Source of the DNA: an uncultured Oscillospiraceae bacterium
GTDB lineage: Bacteria > Bacillota > Clostridia > Oscillospirales > Oscillospiraceae
Length of the DNA: 32,209 bases
Reading direction: 5' to 3'
Assembly (NCBI GenBank): GCA_910583885.1
Contig: CAJUAC010000025.1
Span: forward strand, 1-32,209
Position 1 is the stretch's first letter. Each line of letters opens with the position of its first letter. Below, piece by piece: positions 7,495 through 14,327 of the stretch. Under the pieces are notes generated by a model that was given only the letters and a program-made list of their open reading frames with translations, was not told the DNA's origin and ran no database searches. The translations under genes were made by a program, and so were the position numbers.

Positions 7495-8070
7495 TCAATC
7501 GTCATCGCCATCCTCCGGCTCCTCCGCCTGGAGCAGGAACTCCGTCAGGGATTTGGAGAGGGTGGAGTAAATCGCGGAGGCCGTTACCAGGCTGCCGTTA
7601 TCCTCCGGCAGCAGCCCGCTGCCAGCCAAAACAGCATCGCCGCCGGGGAGGGGGATATGGCGGAGGAGTTCAACCGACCGGCGGTACTGCCGGACAAACT
7701 CTGTGTAGAACTGCCGGACTGCCTCCTCGTTGTGCTCCTCTGGCAGCATCCGCTGGATACAGGAGATGCTCAGGCTCTGTTTAAGGGTGCAGATTACCAC
7801 CAAATAGGCGATATGCATCCGGGAGTACTTCTTTTTGACCGGCGGCGGGATCACCTTCATGCGCACATAGTTGTTGATAATACTGGCAGTGATCGTCCGC
7901 TCGTCCGCCCCACGGTCCATGGGGGCGAGGTAACGGGTGAGGAGGAGGATTACCTGGTCCATATACAAATCCAGCTGGGGCAGATTGTCCCAGTCCGGCA
8001 GGTCAAACTGCTCCAGGCCCTCCATCCACTGGGTAAGGCGCTGGATCATGGTCTCTTTTTCGTTGCACAT
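7495..8070 (-). CDS. DUF1836 domain protein (YkrK-like)
   Basis: 191-residue soluble protein of the DUF1836 family. It carries the conserved core LPQLDLYMDQVILLLTRYLA, then an ITASIINNYVRMKVIPPPVKK segment, then YSRMHIAYLVVICTLKQSLS. The central portion looks like a MerR-like helix-turn-helix, so a regulatory role is plausible, but the family function is not established to my knowledge. The C-terminus ends in an acidic tail (EEPEDGDDD). I set the start at 8070, where AGGAGG lies six bases upstream; the in-frame ATG at 8085 lies upstream of that site. It is divergent from the hemolysin III gene, with both promoters in the 182 bases between them. Confidence 0.85.
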   Translation of the reverse strand: MCNEKETMIQRLTQWMEGLEQFDLPDWDNLPQLDLYMDQVILLLTRYLAPMDRGADERTITASIINNYVRMKVIPPPVKKKYSRMHIAYLVVICTLKQSLSISCIQRMLPEEHNEEAVRQFYTEFVRQYRRSVELLRHIPLPGGDAVLAGSGLLPEDNGSLVTASAIYSTLSKSLTEFLLQAEEPEDGDDD

Positions 8071-8109
8071 AGATGCCTCCTGCATTCACTTCACATTTCT
8101 GTCAATATG

Positions 8110-8138
8110 AGTATAGACGATTTCCGCGAATAATGCAA
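8110..8138 (-). promoter_or_regulatory. Promoter of the DUF1836 gene
   Basis: On the - strand, TTGCAT (8138-8133) and TATACT (8115-8110) are separated by 17 bases. The transcript would start about 45 bases before the ATG. Confidence 0.75.
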
Positions 8139-8172
8139 TATCAAACATCAAAAAATAATCCTGCCGCCGTAC

Positions 8173-8201
8173 TTGACATATCAATAAAAACAATGTATAC
8201 T
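8173..8201 (+). promoter_or_regulatory. Promoter of the hemolysin III gene
   Basis: TTGACA at 8173-8178 and TATACT at 8196-8201, 17-base spacer, in an AT-rich stretch unlike its surroundings. Confidence 0.88.
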
Positions 8202-8216
8202 AATATCATATATTAG
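8200..8216 (+). promoter_or_regulatory. Palindrome at the hemolysin III transcription start
   Basis: CTAATAT-CAT-ATATTAG, seven-base perfect arms, begins at the last bases of the -10 box and covers the expected start site. It is a candidate operator, possibly for the divergent DUF1836 protein (inference). Confidence 0.5.
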
Positions 8217-8252
8217 ATATAACAGTTTTTTTAATCGTGAAAGGAGGCCGCT

Positions 8253-8897
8253 ATGGCAAGTCATACCATGAAACGGGCACAGACAATGGGCGAGGAACTG
8301 GCGAATACCATCTCCCATGGGACTGGTGCGCTGTTGGCACTGGCAGGCGCTGTCCCCCTGATTGTAAGAGGGGCTGCAACCGGGTCGGCCAAGACCGTAT
8401 TCAGCTTGGCAGCATATGGCCTGAGCCTGGTGCTGCTGTATACCGCATCGGCGGTGTACCATGCAGCCCGCAAGCCGGAGCTGAAGCGTATCCTACAGAT
8501 CATGGACCACTGCTCCATCTTTGTGCTGATCCTGGGGACCTATATCCCTATGTCCCTGCTGGTGGTTGGGGGGCAGACGGGCTGGATGCTGTTTTTGACC
8601 AACACCACCCTGGCTGTCATCGGCATTGCCCTCAATACCATCGACCTCAAGCGGTTTGACAAGGTATCCATGGCACTGTACGCCTTGATGGGCTGGCTGG
8701 TCGTGGTTGCCCTGCGGGCTATTGTCGAAGCCCTGCCGCCTCTGGGCCTGGGCCTGCTGGTGGCGGGCGGTGTGGCCTATACTGCCGGGATTTTCTTCTA
8801 CAAATCCCAGAAGCATTACATGCACTTTGTCTGGCACCTGTTCGTGCTGGCGGGGAGTGTGCTGCAATACCTGTGCATTGCCCTGTACTGTGTGTAA
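8253..8897 (+). CDS. trhA: Hemolysin III / TrhA (PAQR-family) membrane protein
   Basis: 214-residue protein with seven predicted membrane helices. It carries the family's metal-site and signature motifs: ISHGTGALLALAG near residues 18-30, YTASAVYHA, MDHCSIFVLILGTYIPM and the C-terminal HYMHFVWHLFVLAGSVLQY with paired histidines. Despite the name, most members are not toxins; the PAQR group is linked to membrane lipid and energy homeostasis. ATG 8253 has AAAGGAGG upstream. It is probably monocistronic, ending at a bidirectional terminator. The adjacent divergent DUF1836 gene may be its regulator or partner (inference from position). Confidence 0.92.
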   Translation: MASHTMKRAQTMGEELANTISHGTGALLALAGAVPLIVRGAATGSAKTVFSLAAYGLSLVLLYTASAVYHAARKPELKRILQIMDHCSIFVLILGTYIPMSLLVVGGQTGWMLFLTNTTLAVIGIALNTIDLKRFDKVSMALYALMGWLVVVALRAIVEALPPLGLGLLVAGGVAYTAGIFFYKSQKHYMHFVWHLFVLAGSVLQYLCIALYCV

Positions 8898-8918
8898 CCG
8901 CTCCGCAGGGAGTGGAAA

Positions 8919-8947
8919 ACCGCCCGGCTGCTACGCAGCCGGGCGGT
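8919..8947. terminator. Bidirectional terminator between hemolysin III and hslO
   Basis: ACCGCCCGGCTGC pairs with GCAGCCGGGCGGT around a three-base loop. It is followed by CCTTT on the + strand and GTTTTCC on the - strand, serving both convergent genes. Confidence 0.85.
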
Positions 8948-8950
8948 CCT

Positions 8951-9835
8951 TTAATCCTTTTTCATCCCCTCGAGCAGCTCCCGCAGTTCCTGTGCGCTGA
9001 ATTGGTAGGTCTCATCACAGAACTGGCAGCCCAGCTCACAGCCGCCCTGCTGGGCCAGCATGTCCTCCAACTCCTCTGCGCCCATGCTGATGAGTGCCCG
9101 CTCCACCCGGTCGCGGCTGCAATAGCAACGGTAAGTGATGGGGCGTTCCTCCAGGATCTCCACCTCAAAATCGGACAGCACTGCCCGCAGCAGCTCCTCT
9201 GGGCTGAGGCCCCGGTCCAAAAGCCCCGTGACAGCCCCTGCCGCCAGCACGCCGCCCTCCACCTTCGCAATCACATCCTCCCCCGCGCCAGGCAGGAGCT
9301 GGATGATATAGCCGCCGGCAGCCTTGACACTCTGGTCCCGGTCTACCAGGACCCCCAAAGCGCAGGCGGTGGGGATCTGCTCGCTCTCCACAAAGTAAGC
9401 GGCCAGATCCTCAGCAATCTCACCGCCCAGCAGGCCCACACTGCCCACATAGGGCTCCTTCATCCGCAGATCCTTGATGACTGTCAGCGTCCCGCTGCTG
9501 CCCACAGCCGTACCGACATCCAGCTTCCCATCCTCCCGGAGGGGGATGTCCACAGAGGGGTTCTGGACATAGCCGCGCACATCCCCTGCCGCGTCCGACA
9601 CAGCCAAGATGGTCCCCAGGGGGCCGCCGCCCTTGATTTGCAGCGTCAGGCTGGCATCCGGGTCCTTGAGGGCGTTGCCCATCATCGACGCCGCCGCCAG
9701 GGTGCGGCCTAGAGCCGCCGTCCCCACTGGGAGTGTCTTGTGGATATTCCTCGCCCGCTCGGTCAGCTCCCGGGTAGATACTGCGACAGCCTTCACCATA
9801 CCATCGGCGGTGATGGCACGAACCAGTTGATCCAT
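8951..9835 (-). CDS. hslO: Hsp33 redox-regulated chaperone
   Basis: 294-residue cytosolic holdase that is activated by oxidation. The N-terminal domain opens with MDQLVRAITADGMVKAVAVS and has the typical GPLGTILAVSDAAGDVRGYVQNP region. The redox switch is intact: CYC near residue 238 and CQFC near residue 271 form the zinc-binding CxC...CxxC set. One extra cysteine sits at GGCELGCQFC. The length is standard. It lies 43 bases after the AraC/GyrI-type gene on the same strand. A GC-rich hairpin (TCCGCCC/GGGCGGA) lies in the gap just before its ribosome site, so expression may be partly uncoupled. Confidence 0.96.
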   Translation of the reverse strand: MDQLVRAITADGMVKAVAVSTRELTERARNIHKTLPVGTAALGRTLAAASMMGNALKDPDASLTLQIKGGGPLGTILAVSDAAGDVRGYVQNPSVDIPLREDGKLDVGTAVGSSGTLTVIKDLRMKEPYVGSVGLLGGEIAEDLAAYFVESEQIPTACALGVLVDRDQSVKAAGGYIIQLLPGAGEDVIAKVEGGVLAAGAVTGLLDRGLSPEELLRAVLSDFEVEILEERPITYRCYCSRDRVERALISMGAEELEDMLAQQGGCELGCQFCDETYQFSAQELRELLEGMKKD

Positions 9836-9878
9836 GATCCAACTTCCTTTCTGTCCGCCCCCGCCGCCGCCGGGCGGA

Positions 9879-10727
9879 TCAGGGGTCTTTTTTCACCACG
9901 GGGATCCAGACCTCATATATCGCGTCCTGGGGATCCGCGTTCAGATAGACCTCGATATCCGGCGCACTCCCGTACTCATACCCGGACGAGGGCAGCCACT
10001 CGGTGACAATACGCCGCTCCAAGTCCTGGAGGGACAGGCTGCTCCCCCTCCCCGGGAAGATCGCCCAGGTAGCCGCCGGGACCGTATAGGCCTCCAGATC
10101 CCCGGCCTCATGGGATGTGGCCACAGCGATGAAATACCGCCAGGCCTCCCCGTCGCCGCAGGCGCTCACCCCCAGCAGGCCCATCGGCTGACTGTCCATC
10201 ATCCCCGCCAGGCGCTGGATGGTGCCGTCCACCGCCGCCTGCCCCCACATCCGTGGGACAGTCTCAAAATTCTTCTCCAAATCCCTGTCCAAGGGCTGGG
10301 ACACGCCCACAATCCGGAACGCCTCCCGTTTCTCCACACGGTATTCCATCTCCTCCGCTCCTTTTACAGTAATGGTAAAGTGCAGAGGGGAGAAGGATTT
10401 TATGGGTGCGCCTGCATCCCTGACTGCGGACGGCGGCGCACCATGGAACGCCTGGAACGCCCGGTTGAAGGCGGTGGGGGACTGGTAGCCATATTTCAAC
10501 GCCACGTCCACCACTTTCCCACCGGCCAGGAGATCTACCGCTGCCAGGGACATCCGCCGCCGCCGGATATACTCCGACAGGGGCAGCCCCGCCAGATAGG
10601 CGAACATCCGCTGGTAGTGGTACGCCGAACAGCAGGCCAGCTTCGCCAGCTCCCCCCAGTCGATCTCCTCTGTCAGGTGATCCTCCATATACCGGATTGT
10701 CCGGTTCAGACCGTCAACCCATTCCAT
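9879..10727 (-). CDS. AraC-family regulator with GyrI-like effector domain
   Basis: 282 residues. The N-terminal part (about 1-105) is a two-HTH AraC DNA-binding domain (LAKLACCSAYHYQRMFAYL, then VALKYGYQSPTAFNRAFQAF). The C-terminal part (about 120-282) is a GyrI/SoxR-like small-molecule-binding domain, with YRVEKREAFRIVG at its start and DIEVYLNADPQDAIYEVWIPV at its end. This architecture is shared with Rob-like and BmrR-type regulators that sense amphipathic drugs. Start 10727 is preceded by GGAGGGGAAGGG; the longer frame to 10769 has no ribosome site. The targets are not evident; the neighbours are sdaAA upstream and hslO downstream. Confidence 0.92.
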   Translation of the reverse strand: MEWVDGLNRTIRYMEDHLTEEIDWGELAKLACCSAYHYQRMFAYLAGLPLSEYIRRRRMSLAAVDLLAGGKVVDVALKYGYQSPTAFNRAFQAFHGAPPSAVRDAGAPIKSFSPLHFTITVKGAEEMEYRVEKREAFRIVGVSQPLDRDLEKNFETVPRMWGQAAVDGTIQRLAGMMDSQPMGLLGVSACGDGEAWRYFIAVATSHEAGDLEAYTVPAATWAIFPGRGSSLSLQDLERRIVTEWLPSSGYEYGSAPDIEVYLNADPQDAIYEVWIPVVKKDP

Positions 10728-10838
10728 AAGCCCTTCCCCTCCCCGCGCTTTTCCCCTACTGTAACACACATCGCAGCGGCTGTCCTCTCTTTTTCTGCAC
10801 GGATCGGAGTGCTCCTATCCTGCCCCGCCTGGAGCGGC

Positions 10839-11774
10839 TTACTTATTCGGTTTCTCCAGCTTCCAACGGGCATCTTTGACCGTGATCAGGCGCTGCTTCT
10901 TCTTCCCGCTGGCCATTTGCTCCTTGACGGCGCGGCCAGTGGGTGTAGCGGCCAGCCCGCCCAAGGCGGTCTCCCGGAGCTCCACCGGCAGGCGGCGGCC
11001 CACCTCCCCCATGGCGTCAATCACCTCGTCCACAGGGATAAAGCTCTCAATGCCGGCCATGGCCATATCCGCGGCGGCGATGGCGTTCACTGCCCCGATC
11101 ACATTGCGCTTGACACAGGGGACCTCCACCAGACCCGCCACAGGGTCGCAGGCCAGGCCCAGAAGGTTCTTCAGCGCCATGGCTACTGCGTGGCAGATCT
11201 GCTCCCCACTGCCGCCCCGCAGCTGGACCAGCGCACCCGCCGCCATAGCGGAGGCGCTGCCGATCTCTGCCTGGCAGCCCCCGGCCGCGCCGGAGATACA
11301 GGCCCGGTAGGCGATGACCGCACCAATGCCGCTGGCGGTGAACATGGCCTCCAGCATCTTCTCCTCTGACAGGTTCTCCCGCCAGTACAGCGGGATGAGC
11401 ACTGCCGGCATTACGCCGCAGGCCCCCGCCGTGGGGGCCGCCACGATCCGGCGCATACACGCGTTGCTCTCCCCCATCGACAGTGCCTCCGCGATCACCT
11501 GGGCCATAAACTCCCCGCCGATGGGGTTCCCGGAAGCGACGTACTCCCGCATCCTCTTGCCCTGTCCCCCCACCAAGCCGCTGAGGCTGCGCCGGTCCCC
11601 GGTATAGACCTCGCTCGCCTCCTTCATCGTGTGCCAGGTACGGGCCATCTTCTCCATGGAGTTCCCACGGGATACCCCCCGGTTGGCCATGTCCGTCTCC
11701 AGGATAATCTCCCAGAAGGGCTTGCCCTCCCGCCGCGCGGCGGCGGCGATCTCCTGCATGGAATCCAAATTCAT
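10839..11774 (-). CDS. sdaAA: L-serine dehydratase, iron-sulfur dependent, alpha subunit
   Basis: Catalytic subunit that deaminates L-serine to pyruvate and ammonia with an oxygen-sensitive [4Fe-4S] cluster. The protein is 311 residues, as expected for the two-subunit Clostridia form. Conserved blocks include APTAGACGVMPAVL, AGGCQAEIGSASAMAAGA and LACDPVAGLVEVPCVKRN, which supply the cluster cysteines. The C-terminus has GLAATPTGRAV. The start at 11774 is one base after the stop of sdaAB and has GGAGGGAG upstream, so translation is coupled. Confidence 0.97.
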   Translation of the reverse strand: MNLDSMQEIAAAARREGKPFWEIILETDMANRGVSRGNSMEKMARTWHTMKEASEVYTGDRRSLSGLVGGQGKRMREYVASGNPIGGEFMAQVIAEALSMGESNACMRRIVAAPTAGACGVMPAVLIPLYWRENLSEEKMLEAMFTASGIGAVIAYRACISGAAGGCQAEIGSASAMAAGALVQLRGGSGEQICHAVAMALKNLLGLACDPVAGLVEVPCVKRNVIGAVNAIAAADMAMAGIESFIPVDEVIDAMGEVGRRLPVELRETALGGLAATPTGRAVKEQMASGKKKQRLITVKDARWKLEKPNK

Positions 11775-11775
11775 G

Positions 11776-12441
11776 TCAGATCTCCCTCCTGTAGTGGATG
11801 ACCTGGAGGATGCCCGGTTGCTTCTCAATCAGTTCCACAATCGGGTCGGGCACTGGGTCGTCCGTCTCAATAATCATCATCACATTGCCGCCCTTGCTGC
11901 TGCGGTGCAGGCTCATGTTGGCCACATTTACCCGGGCCAGCGCCAGGGCATTGGTCACGTCAGTCAGGTTCCCCTGGTTGTCCATATTCTGGACGATCAG
12001 CGTGTGGAAATCCCCAGAGAAGCTCACCCACACGCCATCCAGCTTGTCTACCATGATGCGGCCGCCGCCAGTGGAGCTGGCCTGCATCTTCAGCCGGTGG
12101 CCAGAGGCCCCCGCCACCTCCATCTTGACACTGTTGGGGTGGGCATCCCGCAGATCCACCTCGTCAAAGGAGAATTTCAGCCCCTGTTTTGCCGCGACCT
12201 CAAAGCTGGCGGGGATATCCAGGTCGTCTGGGGCCATCCCCAGCAGGCCGGCAACCAGTGCCTTGTCCGTGCCGTGGCCCACGCCGGTCTCCGCAAAGGA
12301 GCCGTGCAGGTGCAGCGCAGCCGTCACCGGCGCCTCCCCCAACAGGGTACGGGCCATGCGGCCAATGCGGACAGCCCCGGCGGTATGGGAGCTGGACGGT
12401 CCCACCATGATGGGACCCATGATGTCAAATACATCAATCAT
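11776..12441 (-). CDS. sdaAB: L-serine dehydratase, iron-sulfur dependent, beta subunit
   Basis: 221-residue partner of the alpha subunit. It begins with the family hallmark FDIMGPIMVGPSSSHTAGAVRIG, has LHGSFAETGVGHGTDKALVAG, and ends in an ACT domain (about residues 148-221, starting LIVQNMDNQGNLTDV) that in related enzymes senses serine. It is the first gene of the sdaAB-sdaAA operon. The start codon is preceded by GGGAGG. Serine breakdown to pyruvate would feed fermentation in an anaerobe of this kind. Confidence 0.97.
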   Translation of the reverse strand: MIDVFDIMGPIMVGPSSSHTAGAVRIGRMARTLLGEAPVTAALHLHGSFAETGVGHGTDKALVAGLLGMAPDDLDIPASFEVAAKQGLKFSFDEVDLRDAHPNSVKMEVAGASGHRLKMQASSTGGGRIMVDKLDGVWVSFSGDFHTLIVQNMDNQGNLTDVTNALALARVNVANMSLHRSSKGGNVMMIIETDDPVPDPIVELIEKQPGILQVIHYRREI

Positions 12442-12475
12442 GAGACAGTTCCTCCCGGTTTCTTATGGTGAGGAT

Positions 12476-12504
12476 ATTTTACCACAATCCCGGCCCGATA
12501 GCAA
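12476..12504 (-). promoter_or_regulatory. Promoter of sdaAB-sdaAA
   Basis: On the - strand, TTGCTA (12504-12499) and TAAAAT (12481-12476) have a 17-base spacer, about 35 bases ahead of the ATG. Confidence 0.65.
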
Positions 12505-12535
12505 CAGGCTTCCGCACCGCCAGCACCGCTTTTCT

Positions 12536-12565
12536 GCATAATTCCCATGGCGGCACGCATATATA
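12536..12565 (+). promoter_or_regulatory. Sigma-E-like promoter of spoIIID
   Basis: GCATAATT at 12536-12543 and CATATATA at 12558-12565 are 14 bases apart. This resembles the mother-cell sigma-E pattern (about GTCATATT, 14 bases, CATACAAT). In Bacillus, spoIIID is a sigma-E gene, which makes the reading plausible; no vegetative promoter is evident. Confidence 0.55.
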
Positions 12566-12598
12566 TGGAGCATATCGGGATAGGGAGCGTGTTGGATC

Positions 12599-12850
12599 TT
12601 GAAGGGAAACATTGAGGAGCGGGCCTGCGAGCTGGCTGCATATATTATTGAGAACCGCACTACCGTGCGGGAGGCCGCAAAACGCTTCGGTATTAGCAAG
12701 AGTACCGTACATAAGGATATCCAGGAGCGCTTGCCCCTCTACAACAGGAGCCTCTACCTTCAGGTCAAGGAGGTTTTGGATGAAAACAAGGCGGAGCGGC
12801 ACATCCGCGGCGGGATTGCCACACGGCGCAAGTACCGCGGCGGGGAGTAG
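12599..12850 (+). CDS. spoIIID: Sporulation transcription factor SpoIIID
   Basis: 83-residue mother-cell DNA-binding protein that switches genes on and off within the sigma-E regulon. The helix-turn-helix VREAAKRFGISKSTVHKDI (about residues 23-41), then QERLP and the C-terminal basic patch RHIRGGIATRRKY, align clearly with Bacillus SpoIIID. The start is a rare TTG at 12599, with AGGGAG about 11 bases upstream; no better in-frame start exists. Its presence argues that the organism forms spores. The mreB-like mbl gene that often follows spoIIID is absent here. Confidence 0.95.
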   Translation: MKGNIEERACELAAYIIENRTTVREAAKRFGISKSTVHKDIQERLPLYNRSLYLQVKEVLDENKAERHIRGGIATRRKYRGGE

Positions 12851-12863
12851 GCCTCCCGCAGGG

Positions 12864-12910
12864 GGAAGCCCCGGAATTGGCGCCTTTTACGCACGTCCGC
12901 CGGGGCTTCC
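12864..12910 (+). terminator. Hairpin after spoIIID
   Basis: GGAAGCCCCGG (12864-12874) pairs exactly with CCGGGGCTTCC (12900-12910) over a 25-base loop. There is no U-tract, so termination is uncertain; it may only separate spoIIID from the next gene. Confidence 0.5.
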
Positions 12911-12950
12911 GAATAGAATACAGGGAATACAGAGCAGGAGGAGACCAGAT

Positions 12951-13196
12951 ATGAAACCTTGCCGTAAGCTGCATAACCACCCCCACCGGCAGATGGCGGC
13001 CGGCCAGGCTGCCGCCAACCGTCCGGCGGAGATGCCCGTACACCGCTATACCCACCCCATCCGCACCGTGCGGCCCTACCAGCGCGCCACGACAGAGGAG
13101 CTGCTCTCCTCCCTCCTGGATGCGCTCTCCCGCCAGTCCGAACAGATCGGGGAGCTGCTGCGCCGCATGGATAGAGACAATTTGGATACAAAGTAA
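12951..13196 (+). CDS. Small protein of unknown function (81 residues)
   Basis: I do not recognise this gene. The start at 12951 is well supported by AGGAGG eight bases upstream. The N-terminal half is basic and rich in His, Pro and Ala (HNHPHRQMAAGQAAANRP), then RYTHPIRTVRPYQRA. The C-terminal half (about residues 47-76) is a single amphipathic helix, EELLSSLLDALSRQSEQIGE and onward, which could form a coiled coil. There is no signal peptide or membrane span. It lies between spoIIID and an LCP gene. A spore-coat or mother-cell protein is possible from position only. Confidence 0.65.
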   Translation: MKPCRKLHNHPHRQMAAGQAAANRPAEMPVHRYTHPIRTVRPYQRATTEELLSSLLDALSRQSEQIGELLRRMDRDNLDTK

Positions 13197-13224
13197 ACAA
13201 ATGATGACAGATTTCTCAAGGGTC

Positions 13225-13253
13225 TTGTGTTATATTTCCTTCTCAGGTATAAT
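13225..13253 (+). promoter_or_regulatory. Promoter of the LCP / SLH-transglutaminase pair
   Basis: TTGTGT (13225-13230), 17 bases, TATAAT (13248-13253), in the gap after the 81-residue gene. The -10 box is perfect, the -35 weak. Confidence 0.65.
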
Positions 13254-13295
13254 AGATAATTAATCCTGTACAGCAGAGCAAGGAGCTTATCGCCC

Positions 13296-14315
13296 ATGAG
13301 CCGCAACAAACGAAAAACCTCGGCGTGGCAGGCCCTCGCCGTGACAACCATCTGTGTCCTATTCGTTATGACTGCCCTGGTCGGCCTCTATAAATGCTTT
13401 TCCCAGGAGCCTACTTTAAAGGACAGCACAACCCCTGCCCTCAACGGGGATCCATCCGCCCCCCAGGAGCTCCGGAGCGGGCAGCAGGGCGGCAATATCC
13501 TATCCACTGCCAGTGAGCGCAAGGAGCACTATTACACCATCCTCCTGGGCGGCCTGGATGACGAAAATGGCGGCAGCGATACGAACCTCCTGGTGGCGCT
13601 GGATGCGGACCAAAAGGAAATCAACGTGGTCAGCCTGCCCCGTGACACCCTGCTGGACGTGTCCTGGTCCGTCAAGAAGCTGAACAACGCCTACCACCAC
13701 GGCGGCATCAGCCAGACCCAGGCGGAGATCACCCGCCTGCTGGGTATCCCGGTGGACTACTATGTCACGGTAGATCTGCGGGCCTTTGTGGAGCTGGTCA
13801 ACGCGATTGGCGGTGTGGATTTTGACATTCCGGTAAACATGGACTATGACGATCCCTATCAAGACCTCCACATCCACTTCCAGTCGGGCCTCCGCCATCT
13901 GGACGGTGCAGAGGCCTTGCAGGTGGTCCGCTGGCGGCAGAATAATGACGGCACCGGCTATGCTACCGCCGATATCGGCCGCATCGGCACCCAGCAGGAA
14001 TTTTTGAAAGCCGTGGCCAAGCAAACCCTGCAAATTTCCAACTGGGACAAGGTCAGCGCCATGGCCGAAATCTTTGAGAAATGGGTGGAAACAGACTTGA
14101 AGCTGTCGAACCTGATCTGGCTTGGGGAACAGGCCCTGACCATCGGCAACGACAATATCGCTTTCCATACCTTACCCGGGGACGGCAGCGGTTATTACAA
14201 GGGCGGATCCTACTATGTGCTGGATCCGGAGGCCACACTGGACATGGTAAATACATATTTTAATCCGTACAAACACGATCTGACCATGGATGACCTGCAT
14301 ATCCTGGTCCCATAA
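13296..14315 (+). CDS. LytR-CpsA-Psr (LCP) family cell-wall ligase
   Basis: 339-residue membrane-anchored enzyme of the group that transfers polyprenyl-linked glycopolymers such as teichoic acids or capsule onto peptidoglycan. There is a basic N-terminus, one membrane helix at about residues 13-33, then an outside LCP domain. Lipid-phosphate-binding arginines are visible at R116 (SLPRDT) and R229 in DIGRIGTQQEF, the family's DxxRxxRQQ-type motif, and the KLNNAYHHGG block is typical. An AAGGAG site supports ATG 13296. The SLH-transglutaminase gene starts 12 bases after its stop, so the pair is an operon concerned with the cell surface. Confidence 0.92.
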   Translation: MSRNKRKTSAWQALAVTTICVLFVMTALVGLYKCFSQEPTLKDSTTPALNGDPSAPQELRSGQQGGNILSTASERKEHYYTILLGGLDDENGGSDTNLLVALDADQKEINVVSLPRDTLLDVSWSVKKLNNAYHHGGISQTQAEITRLLGIPVDYYVTVDLRAFVELVNAIGGVDFDIPVNMDYDDPYQDLHIHFQSGLRHLDGAEALQVVRWRQNNDGTGYATADIGRIGTQQEFLKAVAKQTLQISNWDKVSAMAEIFEKWVETDLKLSNLIWLGEQALTIGNDNIAFHTLPGDGSGYYKGGSYYVLDPEATLDMVNTYFNPYKHDLTMDDLHILVP

Positions 14316-14327
14316 GGAGGGAACCCG

